From: Candidatus Symbiobacter sp.
GTDB lineage: Bacteria > Pseudomonadota > Alphaproteobacteria > Elsterales > Elsteraceae
Reading direction: 5' to 3'
DNA length: 13,178 nucleotides
Assembly: GCA_030054015.1 (NCBI GenBank)
Contig: JASGCR010000030.1
Coordinates: 1-13,178, forward strand
The translations under genes and the position numbers were made by a program. Under the pieces are notes generated by a model. The model worked only from the letters and a program-made list of their open reading frames with translations, was not told where the DNA came from and made no database searches. Positions 6,895 through 13,123 of this stretch are shown piece by piece (the first letter of the stretch is position 1; every line of letters begins with the position of its first letter).

Positions 6895-8310
6895 CTAAAC
6901 ATGTATCACCTTGCCATACGCATCCAACACGGATTCGCCCATGGCTTCGGACACGGTCGGGTGGGGGAAGATGCTGTTCATCAAATCCTGTTCGGTGGCC
7001 TCCATCGTGCGGGCGATGACGAAGCCCTGGATCATTTCGGTGACTTCGGGGCCGATCATGTGGGCCCCCAATAATTCGCCGGTTTTGGCATCGAAGACGG
7101 TCTTGATCATGCCATCGGTCTCGCCCAATGCCACGGCCTTACCATTGCCGACCAGGGGGAAGCGACCGACCCGCACGGCGATCCCGGCTTGTTTGGCGCG
7201 GTCTTCGGTCATGCCGACCGAGGCGATTTGCGGCGAGCAATAGGTACAGCCCGGAATTTTACTGACATCCAACGGGTGCAGATGTTTTTCCCCGGCAATA
7301 TGTTCGACCGCCAAGACACCCTCGTGGCTGGCTTTGTGGGCGAGCCAGGGCGCGCCGACCACATCGCCAATCGCGTAGATATCCGGCTCGTCGGTCTGCA
7401 TAAATTGGTTGGTCACAATGTGGGTTTTTTCAACCTTAATTTTGGTCGATTCCAGGCCGAGATTCTCGACATTGCCGACAATTCCCATCGCCAAGATCAC
7501 GTTTTCGACCGTGATGGTTTGCGCCGGGCCGGCTTTGACGTCAATCGTCGCGGTGACGCCGGTTTTGCTGGCGGCCAAAGATTTCACACTGGCGGCGGTG
7601 ATGATCTTCATGCCCTGTTTGGTGAATTGTTTGTGAGCAAGCCCTGAGATTTCGCTGTCTTCGACCGGCAAAATGCGGTCAAGCACCTCGACCACCGTGA
7701 CATCCGCCCCCAATTGGCGGTAAAAACTGGCAAATTCGATGCCAATGGCGCCTGACCCCACCACCAGCAAAGATTTGGGCATGGATTTTGGCACCATCGC
7801 CTCACGATACGACCAAATGCGGTCACCATCGGGGGCGAGGCCGGGCAAACTCCGCGCCCGTGCGCCGGTGGCGATGATGATTTTCTTGGCGGTGATGGTG
7901 TCGGTGACGGCCCCGTTCTTGCTGACGTTAAGGGTGGGTTTGCCGGCGGCGCGGGCGGCCAGTTTCGCCTCGCCATCAAACACGGTGACATTGTGTTTTT
8001 TAAGCAGGAATTTCACCCCGCCCGATAACCGCCCCGCCACTTTGCGTGATCGGTCAATGATTTTGCCGAAATCGAACGAAGTTTCTTTGGCCGAAAACCC
8101 AAAATCGCCCATATGATGCAGCATGGTGTTGATCTCGGCCGAGCGCAGCAAGGCCTTGGTCGGGATACAGCCCCAATTCAGGCAGATGCCGCCAAGATTT
8201 TCCCGCTCAATCACCGCGGTTTTCATTTTTAATTGCGCGGCACGAATGGCGGCGACATAGCCGCCCGGCCCGCCGCCAATAACAACAAGGTCAAATTCAT
8301 GATTGGGCAT
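6895..8310 (-). CDS. lpdA: Dihydrolipoamide dehydrogenase (E3)
   Basis: The FAD flavoprotein that re-oxidises the dihydrolipoyl groups of the pyruvate, 2-oxoglutarate or related dehydrogenase complexes, and the glycine cleavage system, passing electrons to NAD. The 471 residues are full length. It has the FAD dinucleotide fold GGGPGG (12-17) with Glu35, the redox-active disulfide GGICLNWGCIPTKAL (Cys43, Cys48), ATGA (147-150), the NAD fold GSGAIG (185-190), the second FAD motif IYAIGDV (311-317), and the interface catalytic pair His450/Glu455 in HPTVSE. There is no N-terminal lipoyl domain. The ATG at 8310 has AGGAA about 9 nt upstream. It is the last of three minus-strand genes and is not next to E1/E2 genes, so which complex it serves cannot be told here. 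Confidence 0.96.
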   Translation of the reverse strand: MPNHEFDLVVIGGGPGGYVAAIRAAQLKMKTAVIERENLGGICLNWGCIPTKALLRSAEINTMLHHMGDFGFSAKETSFDFGKIIDRSRKVAGRLSGGVKFLLKKHNVTVFDGEAKLAARAAGKPTLNVSKNGAVTDTITAKKIIIATGARARSLPGLAPDGDRIWSYREAMVPKSMPKSLLVVGSGAIGIEFASFYRQLGADVTVVEVLDRILPVEDSEISGLAHKQFTKQGMKIITAASVKSLAASKTGVTATIDVKAGPAQTITVENVILAMGIVGNVENLGLESTKIKVEKTHIVTNQFMQTDEPDIYAIGDVVGAPWLAHKASHEGVLAVEHIAGEKHLHPLDVSKIPGCTYCSPQIASVGMTEDRAKQAGIAVRVGRFPLVGNGKAVALGETDGMIKTVFDAKTGELLGAHMIGPEVTEMIQGFVIARTMEATEQDLMNSIFPHPTVSEAMGESVLDAYGKVIHV

Positions 8311-8353
8311 TTTTTTGGGTTCCTGGCTTGGTTTTGGTTGTATTATGATGGGT

Positions 8354-8569
8354 TTATGGGTTGTTCAGTTTGGCCTGTTCGGCCTTTAATTCGGCGAGGT
8401 GTTGTTCGACCCATTTGATACGTTCGGCGAGGATTTCCTTGGGGTATTTGGGGCGTTTTGGTTCATCCCAGGTGACATCAAAGCGGATTATGCCGTTATA
8501 TTCATCGATGGTGTAGCCTCGGCCTTTGTCCTTTGGCTTTTTTTCAGAGGTGCGTGTGAATCCAAACAT
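8354..8569 (-). CDS. Small charged hypothetical protein
   Basis: A 71-residue protein I do not recognise. It begins MFGFTRTSEKKPKDKGRGYT and is very rich in Lys and Glu. The C-terminal part (about 44-68, ILAERIKWVEQHLAELKAEQ) reads as an amphipathic helix, possibly a short coiled coil. It has no signal peptide or membrane segment. A near-ideal ribosome-binding site, AGGAG 6 nt before the ATG, supports it as real. It sits 35 bp after the membrane-anchored gene upstream and 43 bp before lpdA, so the three are probably transcribed together. Confidence 0.7.
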   Translation of the reverse strand: MFGFTRTSEKKPKDKGRGYTIDEYNGIIRFDVTWDEPKRPKYPKEILAERIKWVEQHLAELKAEQAKLNNP

Positions 8570-8604
8570 ATTGTTCTCCTTTTTTGACCAACCAAAAAAT
8601 TGGC

Positions 8605-9129
8605 TTAGTCAGTCTCGCTGATAGTGTATGTAACTTCCAGTTTAGCAATTTGATCGTCGGTAAGATAAATTCTTCTTTCCGATTTCCCTTGGTATTTAAA
8701 TCGAGGAGATTGGAAAATTTGCTGTTGATAAACAGAGGCATCTTCATTTGGTTTATCATATGCTATTGAATAATCTTCTAAATCGATATATCTATCAATT
8801 TTCTCTACCGCATAAATTTCACGTGGCTGGGCAAGATAAGAAGCCTCAATAATCTTGCCAATTATTATTTTCCCATCTTTCAGTGTGATCTTTACCTCGC
8901 GGTCTTTGTTTTCAAATACAAACCGTGCCATCACGTCAATATGTCCCGATTGTTTGGTGAATCTCGCCAACCGAGCAACCTTAAACAACCAGCCATAAGT
9001 CATGAACAGGCTGGCGACCAAACCCAAACCCGCGCCAATGATGATCACCCCAAACACCCGCCAGGATAGGGCAAAATCCACCGCCGTCAACAATATTTTA
9101 TCACGTTGATCGGACAAAGTCTTGCCCAA
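8605..9129 (-). CDS. Membrane-anchored hypothetical protein
   Basis: A 174-residue protein with one strong membrane segment near the N-terminus (about 23-50, WRVFGVIIIGAGLGLVASLFMTYGWLF) and a polar C-terminal domain likely rich in beta strands (ITLKDGKIIIGKIIEASYLAQPREIYAVEKIDRYID, in two stretches, about 81-116). The LKDGKIIIG...REIYAVE pattern faintly recalls small SH3/Lsm-like barrel domains, but I cannot assign a family. The start is uncertain: TTG at 9127-9129 has no well-spaced ribosome-binding site (GAGGGG lies about 18 nt upstream), and an in-frame TAA stands just before it. The gene is AT-rich compared with lpdA. It heads the lpdA cluster. Confidence 0.65.
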   Translation of the reverse strand: MGKTLSDQRDKILLTAVDFALSWRVFGVIIIGAGLGLVASLFMTYGWLFKVARLARFTKQSGHIDVMARFVFENKDREVKITLKDGKIIIGKIIEASYLAQPREIYAVEKIDRYIDLEDYSIAYDKPNEDASVYQQQIFQSPRFKYQGKSERRIYLTDDQIAKLEVTYTISETD

Positions 9130-9169
9130 ATCAATGGTTGTTTAATACCCCTCAAAAATTAAAAAGACC

Positions 9170-9183
9170 GAGCGTCATTACCC
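9170..9183. repeat. Solitary outer end of the palindromic repeat
   Basis: GAGCGTCATTACCC followed by GCCGCCC and a second partial GAGCGTC (about 9197-9203), just outside the full element at 9211. The same arrangement occurs at 3620-3633. Confidence 0.75.
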
Positions 9184-9210
9184 GCCGCCCAACCAAGAGC
9201 GTCAAAAAGA

Positions 9211-9347
9211 GAGCGTCATTACCCGCCGCCGCATTTATGCGGCGTGTCGGGTAATCCCCCAGGAGTTTTAAGGAATAACATTCCTGGGGTATTACCCGAC
9301 TCGGACAGCAAGCGTTTCCGCTTGCTGTCCGGCGGGTAATGACGCTC
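9211..9347. repeat. Full cloverleaf palindromic repeat
   Basis: A compact complete copy. The outer ends GAGCGTCATTACCC (9211-9224) and GGGTAATGACGCTC (9334-9347) are perfect inverted repeats. The left arm GCCGCA-TTTA-TGCGGC is at 9228-9243. The central stem is 9249-9265 with 9281-9297, carrying one G.U wobble and one mismatch, with loop TTTTAAGGAATAACA. The right arm CGGACAGCAAGCG (9302-9314) pairs with 9319-9331. A run of seven or more T follows the right end, as in an intrinsic terminator. Confidence 0.9.
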
Positions 9348-9365
9348 TTTTTTTGGCTATAATAA

Positions 9366-9429
9366 CTCCTGGGGGATTACCCGACTCGCGCTGTCTGTTG
9401 CACAGACAGCGCGGCGGGTAATGACGCTC
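9366..9429. repeat. Half copy of the palindromic repeat
   Basis: Only the right half is present: CTCCTGGGGGATTACCC (9366-9382), the junction GACTCG, the hairpin CGCGCTGTCTGT-TGC-ACAGACAGCGCG (9387-9413) and the outer end GGGTAATGACGCTC (9416-9429). It is the same arm type as 3822-3848, differing in the loop. It directly follows the full element at 9211, as if two copies had recombined. Confidence 0.88.
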
Positions 9430-9489
9430 CCTCTTTGACGCTCCATTTTTTTGCGGGTAATGACGCTCCCTCTTTGACGCTCTTTTTTT
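9430..9489. repeat. T-run/GACGCTC tail of the repeat family
   Basis: GACGCTC recurs at 9437-9443, 9462-9468 (within GCGGGTAATGACGCTC) and 9476-9482, separated by T-rich runs, as in the tail at 57-189. Confidence 0.65.
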
Positions 9490-9516
9490 AGGAAGGTCTG
9501 ATTAAGTCCCATTTTT

Positions 9517-9553
9517 GCAAAAAGAACGGCGCCTATGCGAGCAGTTGCGGCGC
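9517..9553 (-). terminator. Weak candidate terminator downstream of ssrA
   Basis: On the minus strand GCGCC (9549-9553) can pair with GGCGC (9529-9533) across a 15-nt loop, followed by CGTTCTTTTTGC. The stem is short, so this is tentative; the repeats further downstream could do the same job. Confidence 0.25.
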
Positions 9554-9599
9554 ACGACACCGGCGCATCACTCACGCAATCAATTCAGGTATGTAAATT

Positions 9600-9931
9600 A
9601 ATCCAGGGGTTTCTGTTGCCCGGCACCCCTGGCGGCCGCGTTAAGCTCACGCTACGTAGTTACCCCGAAGGGGGTGGCTACGCGGCAACAGCCAAACGAG
9701 GTTCAACGTTGTCGTTGGCACCTGTGTTTTTGACCCGGTAACGGCGGTATCATGCCGAGCGAAAGCACTATCTTTATCACGCACGTCGATCCTATTTCGC
9801 CCCCAAAACCATCCTGCATCTCAAGGATTTGCAAGGATTTAATCGTTTTGGTGGAGGCGGCGGGTACTGCCCCCGCGTCCGTATCGCCTATTCCATAGTG
9901 TGTTTATCGCCATAGACTAGATATAGTCGTT
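9600..9931 (-). ncRNA. ssrA: Two-piece (circularly permuted) tmRNA
   Basis: tmRNA rescues ribosomes stalled on broken messages and adds a degradation tag. The gene is permuted. The acceptor piece is transcribed first and ends in ACCA at 9849-9852; the coding piece begins at 9804 with GGGGGCGAAATAGGATCGACG (about 9784-9804); the roughly 44 nt between would be removed. GGGGGCG pairs over 7 bp with CGCCTCC (9853-9859), including the G3.U70 wobble read by alanyl-tRNA synthetase. The T arm is GCGGG-GGCAGTA-CCCGC (9860-9876). ATAGTG (9766-9771) can pair with CACTAT (9895-9900) to form helix P2. The tag frame follows, and then a strong hairpin (CCAGGGGT with ACCCCTGG, 9603-9632), probably part of a pseudoknot. 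The outer ends are estimated: about 9600 from that hairpin and about 9931 from the promoter. Permutation of this kind is typical of Alphaproteobacteria. Confidence 0.95.
9678..9719 (-). other. tmRNA proteolysis-tag reading frame
   Basis: Thirteen codons plus TAG, read from GCC (9717-9719) to TAG (9678-9680), encode ANDNVEPRLAVAA. With the alanine carried by the tmRNA itself the full tag would be AANDNVEPRLAVAA. The ANDN start and hydrophobic AVAA end match alphaproteobacterial tags recognised by ClpXP/SspB-type systems. The exact resume codon is inferred from the family pattern. Confidence 0.9.
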
Positions 9932-9938
9932 AATGACA

Positions 9939-9967
9939 TAAATAATTCCGAGCGCGGATAATGTCAA
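9939..9967 (-). promoter_or_regulatory. ssrA promoter
   Basis: On the minus strand a perfect -35 box TTGACA (9962-9967) is followed after 17 nt by TATTTA (9939-9944); AATTAT two bases upstream is an alternative -10. Transcription would start near 9931, just before the acceptor piece. It overlaps the first bases of the longest open frame of thyX, which argues that thyX starts further in. Confidence 0.65.
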
Positions 9968-9996
9968 GCGGAATCTTGGGGTGGGCAAAAATTTTT

Positions 9997-10025
9997 TTGA
10001 CTCTCAATTTCGTTCAAAATACGTT
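9997..10025 (+). promoter_or_regulatory. Possible thyX promoter
   Basis: TTGACT (9997-10002) and a weak TACGTT (10020-10025) are spaced by 17 nt, predicting a start near 10032, about 70 nt before the preferred thyX ATG. The -10 box is poor. Confidence 0.3.
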
Positions 10026-10104
10026 ATTAAAACTGTACCACACGAAAATCCTCGCCAAAGCCAAAATTTCGATCACAGTTAACCGCAACCACGGGAAAAA
10101 TGCA

Positions 10105-11052
10105 ATGAGCCAAAACGCGCCAGAATCCCAAGACTCCCACACCACCCGCCACGCTGTCGCCAAATTAGACGCGCGTTTGGGGCAAATGGTCAAGGTATTA
10201 GACCACGGTTTTGTTCGCGTGATTGATTATATGGGCGACGACAATGCGGTCGTCCAGGCGGCGCGGGTTTCCTATGGTCGCGGCACCAAAACCGCCAGCG
10301 ACGACCAGGCTTTGATCAATTACCTCATGCGCCACCACCACAACACCCCGTTTGAAATGTGCGTGATCAAATTCCACATTAAATTGCCGATTTTTGTCGC
10401 CCGCCAATGGATTCGCCACCGCACCGCCAGCGTTAATGAATATTCGGCCCGTTATTCCATCATGGGCAATGATTATTATGTGCCAGAGCGAAAAGAATTA
10501 AAGCCGCAATCGCTTAGTAATCGCCAAGGACGAGACGGCAATATACATGATGAAGATGCAAAAGAAATTGAAAAATTATTACAGTCGCGTTCGCAACAAG
10601 CCTATGATGATTATCAAAAACTGCTCAATGAAGACAGTGATGGCAATGAAATTAATCACAACCGTCATGGTTTAAGCCGCGAATTGGCGCGGATGGTGTT
10701 GCCGCTCAATTATTATACCGAATGGTATTGGTCGTGCAATCTCCATAATTTGCTGCATTTTTTGCAATTGCGGCTTGACGCACATGCCCAATATGAGATT
10801 CGTGTTTATGCTGAAGTGATGTATGATGTCGTCAAAGATTGGGTGCCGATGACGGCGGCGGCGTTTGAGAAATTTCGCAAAGAAGCGATTAATTTATCCA
10901 AAGATATGCTTACGGCGCTTTTTATGCTGGTTAAAGCGCAACCGAGTGATGTGATAGCTTACCTTGAACAAAATAATACTTATTCTTTGTCCAAACGCGA
11001 AATCAGGGAAGTGGCAAATATCTACGCCCGCGAAACCCACGGAAATATTTGA
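10105..11052 (+). CDS. thyX: Flavin-dependent thymidylate synthase ThyX
   Basis: Makes dTMP from dUMP using methylene-tetrahydrofolate, FAD and NADPH, replacing the unrelated ThyA. The signature RHRTASVNEYS (RHRX7S, residues 104-114 counted from this start) is exact, preceded by NTPFEMCVIKFHIKLPIFVARQWI, the conserved dUMP/FAD-binding approach (written in full it spans about 80-103). Further family blocks are SRELARMVLP and NLHNLLHFLQLRLDAHAQYEIR (about 190-235). With the ATG at 10105 the protein is 315 residues, within the family range for alphaproteobacteria. The open frame extends 48 codons further to 9961, but that stretch overlaps the ssrA promoter and resembles no ThyX N-terminus. It is transcribed divergently from ssrA. 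There is no thyA in the window. Confidence 0.95.
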   Translation: MSQNAPESQDSHTTRHAVAKLDARLGQMVKVLDHGFVRVIDYMGDDNAVVQAARVSYGRGTKTASDDQALINYLMRHHHNTPFEMCVIKFHIKLPIFVARQWIRHRTASVNEYSARYSIMGNDYYVPERKELKPQSLSNRQGRDGNIHDEDAKEIEKLLQSRSQQAYDDYQKLLNEDSDGNEINHNRHGLSRELARMVLPLNYYTEWYWSCNLHNLLHFLQLRLDAHAQYEIRVYAEVMYDVVKDWVPMTAAAFEKFRKEAINLSKDMLTALFMLVKAQPSDVIAYLEQNNTYSLSKREIREVANIYARETHGNI

Positions 11053-11131
11053 TCTTTCCGGCTTGCTGCTTTTATCCCTTTTCTTCTTCTTTAGGATACT
11101 CCAATCAAGTCTCAAAAACAAAAAAATGGCA

Positions 11132-11266
11132 TTTACGCGGCGACCCGTGAATAACGGACAGCGCGAGTCGGGTAATCCCCAGGAGTTTTAAGGAGTAATC
11201 CTCCTGGGGGATTACCCGACAGATTTATGCCGCGTCGCGGCATAAATCTGCGGGTAATGACGACTC
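11132..11266. repeat. Palindromic repeat lacking its left outer end
   Basis: The central stem GGGTAATCCCCAGGAG (11170-11185, one C shorter than elsewhere) pairs with 11201-11217. The right arm is a 14-bp perfect hairpin (11220-11233 with 11237-11250). The right outer end GGGTAATGACGACTC (11252-11266) carries a small insertion. The left arm (about 11132-11169) looks chimeric: its first part matches 3737-3751 (TTACGCGGCGACCCGT) and its second part (GAATAACGGACAGCGCGAGT) matches 11317-11336. It lies 80 bp after thyX. Confidence 0.85.
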
Positions 11267-11288
11267 CTCTTGTCGCTACCTAACAAAA

Positions 11289-11437
11289 GAGCGTCATTAC
11301 CCACCGCGCTGTCCGTGAATAACGGACAGCGCGAGTTGGGTAATCCCCCAGGAGTATTATTCCCTAAACTCCTGGGGGATTACCCGACTCGGACTGCAAG
11401 CGGATTCCCGCTTGCAGTCCGGCGGCTAATGACGCTC
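11289..11437. repeat. Full cloverleaf palindromic repeat, the clearest copy
   Basis: A complete 149-bp element. The outer end GAGCGTCATTACCC (11289-11302) pairs with GGCTAATGACGCTC (11424-11437) with one mismatch. The left arm is CGCGCTGTCCGT (11305-11316) with 11322-11333, a 12-bp stem. The central stem 11338-11354 with 11369-11385 is perfect over 17 bp. The right arm 11390-11403 with 11408-11421 is a perfect 14-bp stem. The central loop TATTATTCCCTAAA is nearly the reverse complement of the loop at 3787-3800, so this copy sits in the opposite orientation. Confidence 0.92.
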
Positions 11438-11480
11438 TCTTGTTGGCACTCTTTGGCGGCGGCGGCGGCTAATGACGCTC
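11438..11480. repeat. Tail of the repeat with an extra outer end
   Basis: TCTTGTTGGCACTCTTT is followed by a GGC run and another outer end GGCTAATGACGCTC (11467-11480), identical to the one ending at 11437. An in-frame ATG of the following glycosyltransferase (11472) lies inside it. Confidence 0.7.
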
Positions 11481-11525
11481 TTTGAGATTGCTGCGAAAAT
11501 AATTTTGCACGAAATGGAAAACCGA

Positions 11526-13094
11526 ATGCGATGGAAAAGCGAAACGGGGCAAGCGGTGTCTGCTCATCTCCGCCCGCGCCATTTATTATTCATATTCCTG
11601 GGGCTGCATGTCACCGCTTTGGCGGTGGTGGCCTTGTGGGTACAACCGACTTTGCCGCTGGATGTGATTGAGCAATTAGGCTGGTCGCGCGATCTTGAAT
11701 GGGTGTATTTCAAACACCCGCCTTTGCCGGCGGCGATTTTGGCAGCCCTCATGGCGGTGAGCGGCTTTAACCTGAACCTGGCGGCCCTGGCAGCCCCCCT
11801 ATCTTCCGCCCTGGCGATGGGGTTGGTCTATGGCCTGGCGCGGCGGATGCTCGACCCCTGGCGGGCCTTGATTGCGGCCGCATTGTTAGAGGGGGTGATT
11901 TATTATAATTACACCGCCCTGCAATTTAATCACGATAATGTGCAATTGCCGATTTGGGTGGGATTGGCTTGGTGTGGCCATGTGGTTTGGCGGGATAATC
12001 GCGGGTATTTTTGGCTGGGTTTGCTGGCGGGGGTGGGCATATTAGCCAAATATGCCGTGGTGATGATGTTTCTGGCCTTGGGCTTGGCGTTTTTGCTGAC
12101 GCAAAATGGGCGGGAGCGGCTGCGCAATTGGCGCGGCCTTGCCCTGGCGGCGATGGGATTTTTGCTGCTGCTGATTCCGCATCTGTATGGTTTGTGGCGG
12201 ATTAATTTCACGCCCTTTGAATTTCCGTTGCAAAGATCGCAATTTGCCGCGCATTGGTATAATCATTTTATCTATCCGGCGCAATTTTTGGCATCACAAG
12301 GCTTGGCGGTGCTGGGGATGGTGCTTTTATCCGCATTATTTTGGCTGAAACAGAGAGGCGCGGCTTCTTCAAACCAAAAAGCGGGGGACATCGCACCCGT
12401 CGCCATTCGCCCAGCCGACAAAATTTATGTCACGCTGGTGGCATTTGCCCCGTTTGGCTTGTGTTTGCTGACCGAGATGGGGGTCGGGGTTAAATTCCGC
12501 GATATGTGGGGAACGCCGATGTTTTCGCTGGGTGGGCTGTGGGTGATGATGATGACCGCCCATAGGCCGATTCCCGTTTCGCGTTTGCGGGCGTTTGCGC
12601 TCTGGGTGGTGGCCTTAATGGGATTGGCGATGGCGGCAGAAATCGCCACCATTCGCTTAAGCCCCGCCATACGCGGGCAAGGCGATCACATGCACTACCC
12701 GCACGCAAAGGTGGTGACGACGATGCGCCAGCGATGGGATCAAATTGTGCCGGGGCAGAAACTGGATGTGGTGGTGGCGGATTTTTGGACGGGGGGACTC
12801 TTTGCCACTTATGACCGCGATCATCCCTCGGTGATGTTAGAGGGACAGGCGCAAAAATCGCCCTGGATTACCAAAGAACGCATTGCGCGGCACGGGGCCT
12901 TGGTGATTTGGTCGGGCGGTGACCCGGCGAGCAATCCCTACCAAGATTTGACCGATTGGTTCGGGGCGGAGGGTTTGCAACGTTATTGGCGGGCCGAGTC
13001 GCCCTTGGTCTTGCCGTACGAGACAACGGCCAACGTGCCGCCTGTGGAGCTGAATTGGGCGATTTTGCTGCCCATGACCGCCGGCGCGCCCTAA
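11526..13094 (+). CDS. Integral membrane glycosyltransferase, GT39/ArnT (PMT_2) type
   Basis: A GT-C fold enzyme that transfers a sugar from a polyprenyl-phosphate donor on the periplasmic side of the inner membrane, for envelope glycans or lipid A-like acceptors; donor and acceptor cannot be told from sequence. Numbered from ATG 11526, a cytoplasmic basic N-terminus leads to a first membrane segment (about 20-40), then a periplasmic loop with the acidic residues Asp46 and Glu49 (LPLDVIEQLGWSRDL) and the family motif YFKHPPLP (61-68). Many hydrophobic segments follow up to about 380, then a soluble periplasmic C-terminal domain (about 385-522). The ATG at 11526 has GGAAAA upstream; in-frame ATGs at 11514 and 11472 are possible, the latter inside a repeat. 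It stands alone between two repeats. Confidence 0.85.
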   Translation: MRWKSETGQAVSAHLRPRHLLFIFLGLHVTALAVVALWVQPTLPLDVIEQLGWSRDLEWVYFKHPPLPAAILAALMAVSGFNLNLAALAAPLSSALAMGLVYGLARRMLDPWRALIAAALLEGVIYYNYTALQFNHDNVQLPIWVGLAWCGHVVWRDNRGYFWLGLLAGVGILAKYAVVMMFLALGLAFLLTQNGRERLRNWRGLALAAMGFLLLLIPHLYGLWRINFTPFEFPLQRSQFAAHWYNHFIYPAQFLASQGLAVLGMVLLSALFWLKQRGAASSNQKAGDIAPVAIRPADKIYVTLVAFAPFGLCLLTEMGVGVKFRDMWGTPMFSLGGLWVMMMTAHRPIPVSRLRAFALWVVALMGLAMAAEIATIRLSPAIRGQGDHMHYPHAKVVTTMRQRWDQIVPGQKLDVVVADFWTGGLFATYDRDHPSVMLEGQAQKSPWITKERIARHGALVIWSGGDPASNPYQDLTDWFGAEGLQRYWRAESPLVLPYETTANVPPVELNWAILLPMTAGAP

Positions 13095-13123
13095 CCCCAT
13101 CACACGCCGTTGCGCTAACTAAA

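Noticed and set aside
6781..7074. Plus-strand open frame of 97 codons
   Set aside because: It starts in the degenerate repeat and then runs antisense to the 3' end of lpdA.
9172..9489. CRISPR-like array
   Set aside because: The repeated units are palindromic, vary in length, are not regularly spaced by unique spacers, and recur at distant sites; no cas genes are present.
9357..9575. Minus-strand open frame of 72 codons over the repeats
   Set aside because: Its repeated peptide (RQRGSVITR) simply translates the repeat ends; no ribosome-binding site and no protein-like composition.
9535..9741. Plus-strand open frame of 68 codons
   Set aside because: It runs antisense through the coding piece of the tmRNA, whose structure and tag explain this sequence.
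9805..9848. Separate small element between the two tmRNA pieces, with a 10-bp direct repeat (AAATCCTTG twice)
   Set aside because: An intervening segment of this size is normal in permuted tmRNA genes and is removed on processing.
9961..10104. N-terminal 48-residue extension of ThyX
   Set aside because: It overlaps the ssrA promoter, contains a candidate thyX promoter and does not resemble ThyX N-termini; the ATG at 10105 fits better.
11270..11485. Plus-strand open frame of 71 codons before the glycosyltransferase
   Set aside because: It is a translation of the full repeat at 11289-11437, with the same NNGQRE and NPPGVLF peptides arising from the repeat elsewhere.
11472..11525. Glycosyltransferase start at 11472
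   Set aside because: This ATG is part of the repeat end (TAATGACGCTC), so in-frame extension is probably chance; ATG 11514 or 11526 lies just outside the repeat.
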